The position numbers were made by a program, and so were the translations under genes. Below the pieces are notes generated by a model. The model was given only the letters and a program-made list of their open reading frames with translations, was not told the DNA's origin and made no database searches. A stretch of 64,000 nt of DNA from Geomonas azotofigens (GTDB lineage: Bacteria; Desulfobacterota; Desulfuromonadia; Geobacterales; Geobacteraceae): the NCBI RefSeq assembly GCF_018919395.1, contig NZ_JAHLME010000002.1, forward strand, positions 310,001-374,000. The letters run 5' to 3'. This document shows, one piece after another, positions 61,981 to 64,000 of the stretch. Every line of letters starts with the position of its first letter. Positions within the stretch are counted from its first letter, which is position 1.

Positions 61981-62754
61981 CTAGCCCCGCCTGCAGCGGT
62001 GCAGCACCATGGCCGCTCCCAGAAGAAACATCGGCAAACTCAGCATCTGCCCCATCGAAAATCCCCCCAGGACAAATCCGATCTGCTCGTCGGGCTGCCT
62101 CACGAATTCCACCAGGAACCGGAACAGGCCGTACAGCGCGATGAACGACCACACCACCACGCCGTCATGCCGCACCCTTTTGGAAACCTGGTACAGGATC
62201 AGGAACATGAGCGGCCCCTCCAGGAAGGCCTCGTAGAGCTGCGACGGATGGCGCGGCAGCGCCCCCCCGGACGGGAAGACGATGCCCCAGGGGAGGTCGG
62301 TGACCCGGCCGTAGAGCTCGCCGTTGATGAAGTTGCCGATCCGGCCGAAGCCAAGCCCCACCGGGGCCGCCAGGAAGCCGATGTCGGCCAGGGGGTAGAA
62401 GTTCAGCTTGAACTTCCTGACGAAGTAGATACTCGCCAACAGCGCGCCGGCCAGGCCGCCGTGGAAGGACATCCCCCCTTCCCATACCGCGAACAGCTTG
62501 AGCGGGTGGGAGAGGTAGTAGGAGAAGTTGTAGAACAGGATGTACCCCAGGCGTCCGCCGAGGATCACCCCCACCGCGACGGTGAAGATCAGGTCGGCGA
62601 CCTGGTCCTTGTTCAGGGGGAGTCCCTTTCGCTTCACCCCGGAGAGGATGATGAAGTAGGCGGCGACGAAGCCGCAGATGTACATGAGACCGTACCAGCG
62701 GAATTCCAGCGGCCCCAGGCGCAGGAAGACCGGGTCGATGTTCGGGAAGATCAT
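61981..62754 (-). CDS. lgt: Prolipoprotein diacylglyceryl transferase
   Basis: 257 residues with about seven hydrophobic segments. RWYGLMYICGFVAAYFI opens the family core; HGGLAGALLA and GFGRIGNFINGELYGRVTDLPWG contain the conserved Arg, Asn and Gly residues needed to transfer diacylglycerol from phosphatidylglycerol to the lipobox Cys. The product is needed by lipoproteins such as the two at 52526-55833. Its stop lies 3 bp from the convergent RsbW-like gene, with no terminator seen. Confidence 0.95.
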   Translation of the reverse strand: MIFPNIDPVFLRLGPLEFRWYGLMYICGFVAAYFIILSGVKRKGLPLNKDQVADLIFTVAVGVILGGRLGYILFYNFSYYLSHPLKLFAVWEGGMSFHGGLAGALLASIYFVRKFKLNFYPLADIGFLAAPVGLGFGRIGNFINGELYGRVTDLPWGIVFPSGGALPRHPSQLYEAFLEGPLMFLILYQVSKRVRHDGVVVWSFIALYGLFRFLVEFVRQPDEQIGFVLGGFSMGQMLSLPMFLLGAAMVLHRCRRG

Positions 62755-62835
62755 GCTGCTTTCTCCAAGAGATGGTTGTACGCCCGGTCCGGGACCCGCG
62801 GCTTGCGCACGGGGGCCCCGGCCGGTGGGTGGGAG

Positions 62836-63330
62836 CTACTTCCTGAATTCGGGGGGGACGCCGAGGCGCTCCGCGCTTTCCCGCAACTGGTCCAGCCTTT
62901 TCTGCTGGGCCTGGACCCGGTCCTCGGCGTACTTGATGCTGCTCTGGATGGTGAGGTACTCGGAACGGGTCATGTGCGAGGTGTCGGCGACCCTTCCCTT
63001 CAAGGTGGCGAGGTCGGACTCCGCGTTCTTCAGGTTGGCATCGGCCTGCAGAAACTCCCTGCGCCAGGTCGCCTCGTCCTTGCCGCCGTAGGTTTTCTTC
63101 CCCGCCTGGGCGTCGTCTTTGGTCTTGGCGGGCTCGGCCGGGCCCTTCTCGATCACCGTGGGAGCGGCATCCTCCTCACCCACTCGCCTCGCCTTCTTGC
63201 GATACTTCTTGGGGACCTGGCCCAGGTCGTCGGCGAAGTTCACCGTACCCCTCTCGTCGGTCCACTGGTATGTCTCCGCCGCCGCGGTCAACGGGTAGAG
63301 CAGGAGCAACAGCACGAGCAATCTCTTCAT
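62836..63330 (-). CDS. DUF4124 domain protein
   Basis: 164 residues. A signal peptide (ending TAAA, about residue 18) is followed by the DUF4124 module YQWTDERGTVNFADDL, a short beta unit found at the start of many periplasmic proteins. A linker rich in Lys, Ala and Asp follows, then a coiled-coil (about 85-155). The function of the domain is unknown. The gene lies 81 bp upstream of lgt. Confidence 0.8.
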   Translation of the reverse strand: MKRLLVLLLLLYPLTAAAETYQWTDERGTVNFADDLGQVPKKYRKKARRVGEEDAAPTVIEKGPAEPAKTKDDAQAGKKTYGGKDEATWRREFLQADANLKNAESDLATLKGRVADTSHMTRSEYLTIQSSIKYAEDRVQAQQKRLDQLRESAERLGVPPEFRK

Positions 63331-63398
63331 TTTCGACCTCCTTTAGCCGTACCTTCTGGGATCTGCACCTCGTACCGGCCGTCCGGCCGCCGCATCGG

Positions 63399-63743
63399 TT
63401 AGCCCGGAGGCCAGCCGAGGTTGCGCCCGGCCAGCAGGTGGAAGTGGATGTGCCAGACCGACTGGCCGGCGCCGGCGTTGTTGTTGTTCACCAGGCGGAA
63501 CCCCTGCTGGTCGAAGCCGCGCTCGCGGGCCAAAGACGCCGCGACCCGGTGCACCGCGCCGATCAGCTGGTCGTCCGCCGGGGTCAGCTCCAGGGTGTTG
63601 ACCAGGTGCTTTTTCGGGATGATGAGGATATGGACCGGCGCCACCGGGTTGATGTCCTCGATGGCGAAAAGGAGTTCATCCTCGTAGACCTTCTTAACCG
63701 GGATGGCCCCATCGGCCATCTTGCAGAACAGACAATCACTCAT
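63399..63743 (-). CDS. HIT family (histidine triad) nucleotide-binding protein
   Basis: 114 residues from MSDCLFCKMADG; GGAGG with five bases to the ATG at 63743 fixes the start. CxxC near the N-terminus (DCLFCKM), IEDINPVAPVHILIIPKKH and the catalytic triad VWHIHFHLL identify an HINT/HIT hydrolase that acts on AMP-linked substrates. In bacteria it is usually cytosolic with a housekeeping role. The gene lies 68 bp upstream of the DUF4124 gene. Confidence 0.93.
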   Translation of the reverse strand: MSDCLFCKMADGAIPVKKVYEDELLFAIEDINPVAPVHILIIPKKHLVNTLELTPADDQLIGAVHRVAASLARERGFDQQGFRLVNNNNAGAGQSVWHIHFHLLAGRNLGWPPG

Positions 63744-63781
63744 GATTTCCTCCAGTTGAAAGTGATACCTCGAGCTTTTGC

Positions 63782-64000
63782 TCAAGCCTGCGCCGACTCC
63801 GGGGCCGGCTCGACCGTGCCCCCCTTGCGCAGGTGGATCAGGAACTCCTTGTTCCCCTTGGGACCGAGGATGGGTGACTCGCAGACGCCCAGGACCGAAA
63901 GCCCCAGCCCCCGGGCCAGTTCGGTCACGTTCTCCACGACCTCCTGGTGTTTCTTCTCGTCCCTGACCACGCCCCCCTTCCCCACCTGGCCGCGTCCCAC
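63782..64000 (-). CDS. tlyA: TlyA-family rRNA methyltransferase, C-terminal part (runs off the window)
   Basis: The last 72 codons are visible. GRGQVGKGGVVRDEKKHQ matches the conserved block of TlyA-type 2'-O-methyltransferases of 16S and 23S rRNA, and SPILGPKGNKEFLIHL is the family's C-terminal strand with the GNKEF turn. The N-terminal S4 domain and the SAM-binding core lie outside the window. The gene precedes the HIT gene by 38 bp. Confidence 0.8.
   Translation of the reverse strand: MGRGQVGKGGVVRDEKKHQEVVENVTELARGLGLSVLGVCESPILGPKGNKEFLIHLRKGGTVEPAPESAQA

Overview
The window is about 64 kb of high-GC chromosome that looks like a member of the Geobacteraceae (Geobacter, Geomonas, Citrifermentans or a relative). 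The best evidence is a very short type IVa pilin (mature form 64 residues) followed by a separately encoded PilA-C-type protein, both downstream of a pilB-pilT-pilC-pilS-pilR block. This gene order is the hallmark of that family. No rRNA, tRNA, CRISPR array, transposase or prophage gene was seen.

Layout. (1) Positions 1-17438, all minus strand: a dense surface-polysaccharide locus. From downstream to upstream it holds a truncated GT4 glycosyltransferase, a polysaccharide deacetylase, four methyltransferases, a pyruvyltransferase-like protein, an MptE/Maf-like protein, a CMP-nonulosonate synthetase-phosphatase fusion, a NeuB-like synthase without SAF domain, a Wzm/Wzt exporter, two GT2 glycosyltransferases, a UbiA-type phosphoribosyltransferase, a membrane TPR protein, and a second ABC transporter with a membrane TPR partner. 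Most genes overlap by 1-8 bp, so it is probably one translationally coupled unit. Its place beside pilA matches the xap (extracellular anchoring polysaccharide) region of G. sulfurreducens. (2) 17516-25736: the type IV pilus block pilB-T-C-S-R, then pilA and pilA-C with their own sigma-54 promoter candidates. (3) 25751-33720, minus: aroE, a DUF2723 membrane protein, a flippase-like protein, ribF, tatC, rnr. (4) 34040-40942, plus: a lytic transglycosylase, then a MarR regulator with a TolC-HlyD-EmrB efflux system. (5) 41150-49546, minus: housekeeping genes (parvulin, pdxJ, glmM, cdaR-like, cdaA, folP, ftsH, tilS). (6) 49547-55833, minus: a hypothetical gene, peptide ABC transporter genes (C, B, A) and a TPR lipoprotein whose leader carries a terminator-like hairpin. 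(7) 56047-61977, plus: an apparently co-expressed set of an APH-AAA kinase fusion, a small membrane protein, a 1079-residue SLC5-STAC-GAF-PP2C protein, a STAS anti-anti-sigma factor and an RsbW-like kinase. (8) 61981-64000, minus: lgt, a DUF4124 protein, a HIT protein and the 3' end of tlyA.

How it fits together. Regions 1 and 2 would build the cell surface used for attachment and extracellular electron transfer: polysaccharide, exporters and pili. PilS/PilR with sigma-54 would control pilA. Region 7 is the most unusual system. A transporter-like sensor is fused to a PP2C phosphatase and is followed at once by the two proteins of a partner-switching pathway, with no sigma factor in view. Three families of short palindromic repeats (GGGCGAAT/ATTCGCCC, CCCTCTCCC/GGGAGAGGG, GGGGAC/GTCCCC) and two other inverted-repeat structures fill many of the intergenic gaps between 29.5 and 50.5 kb.
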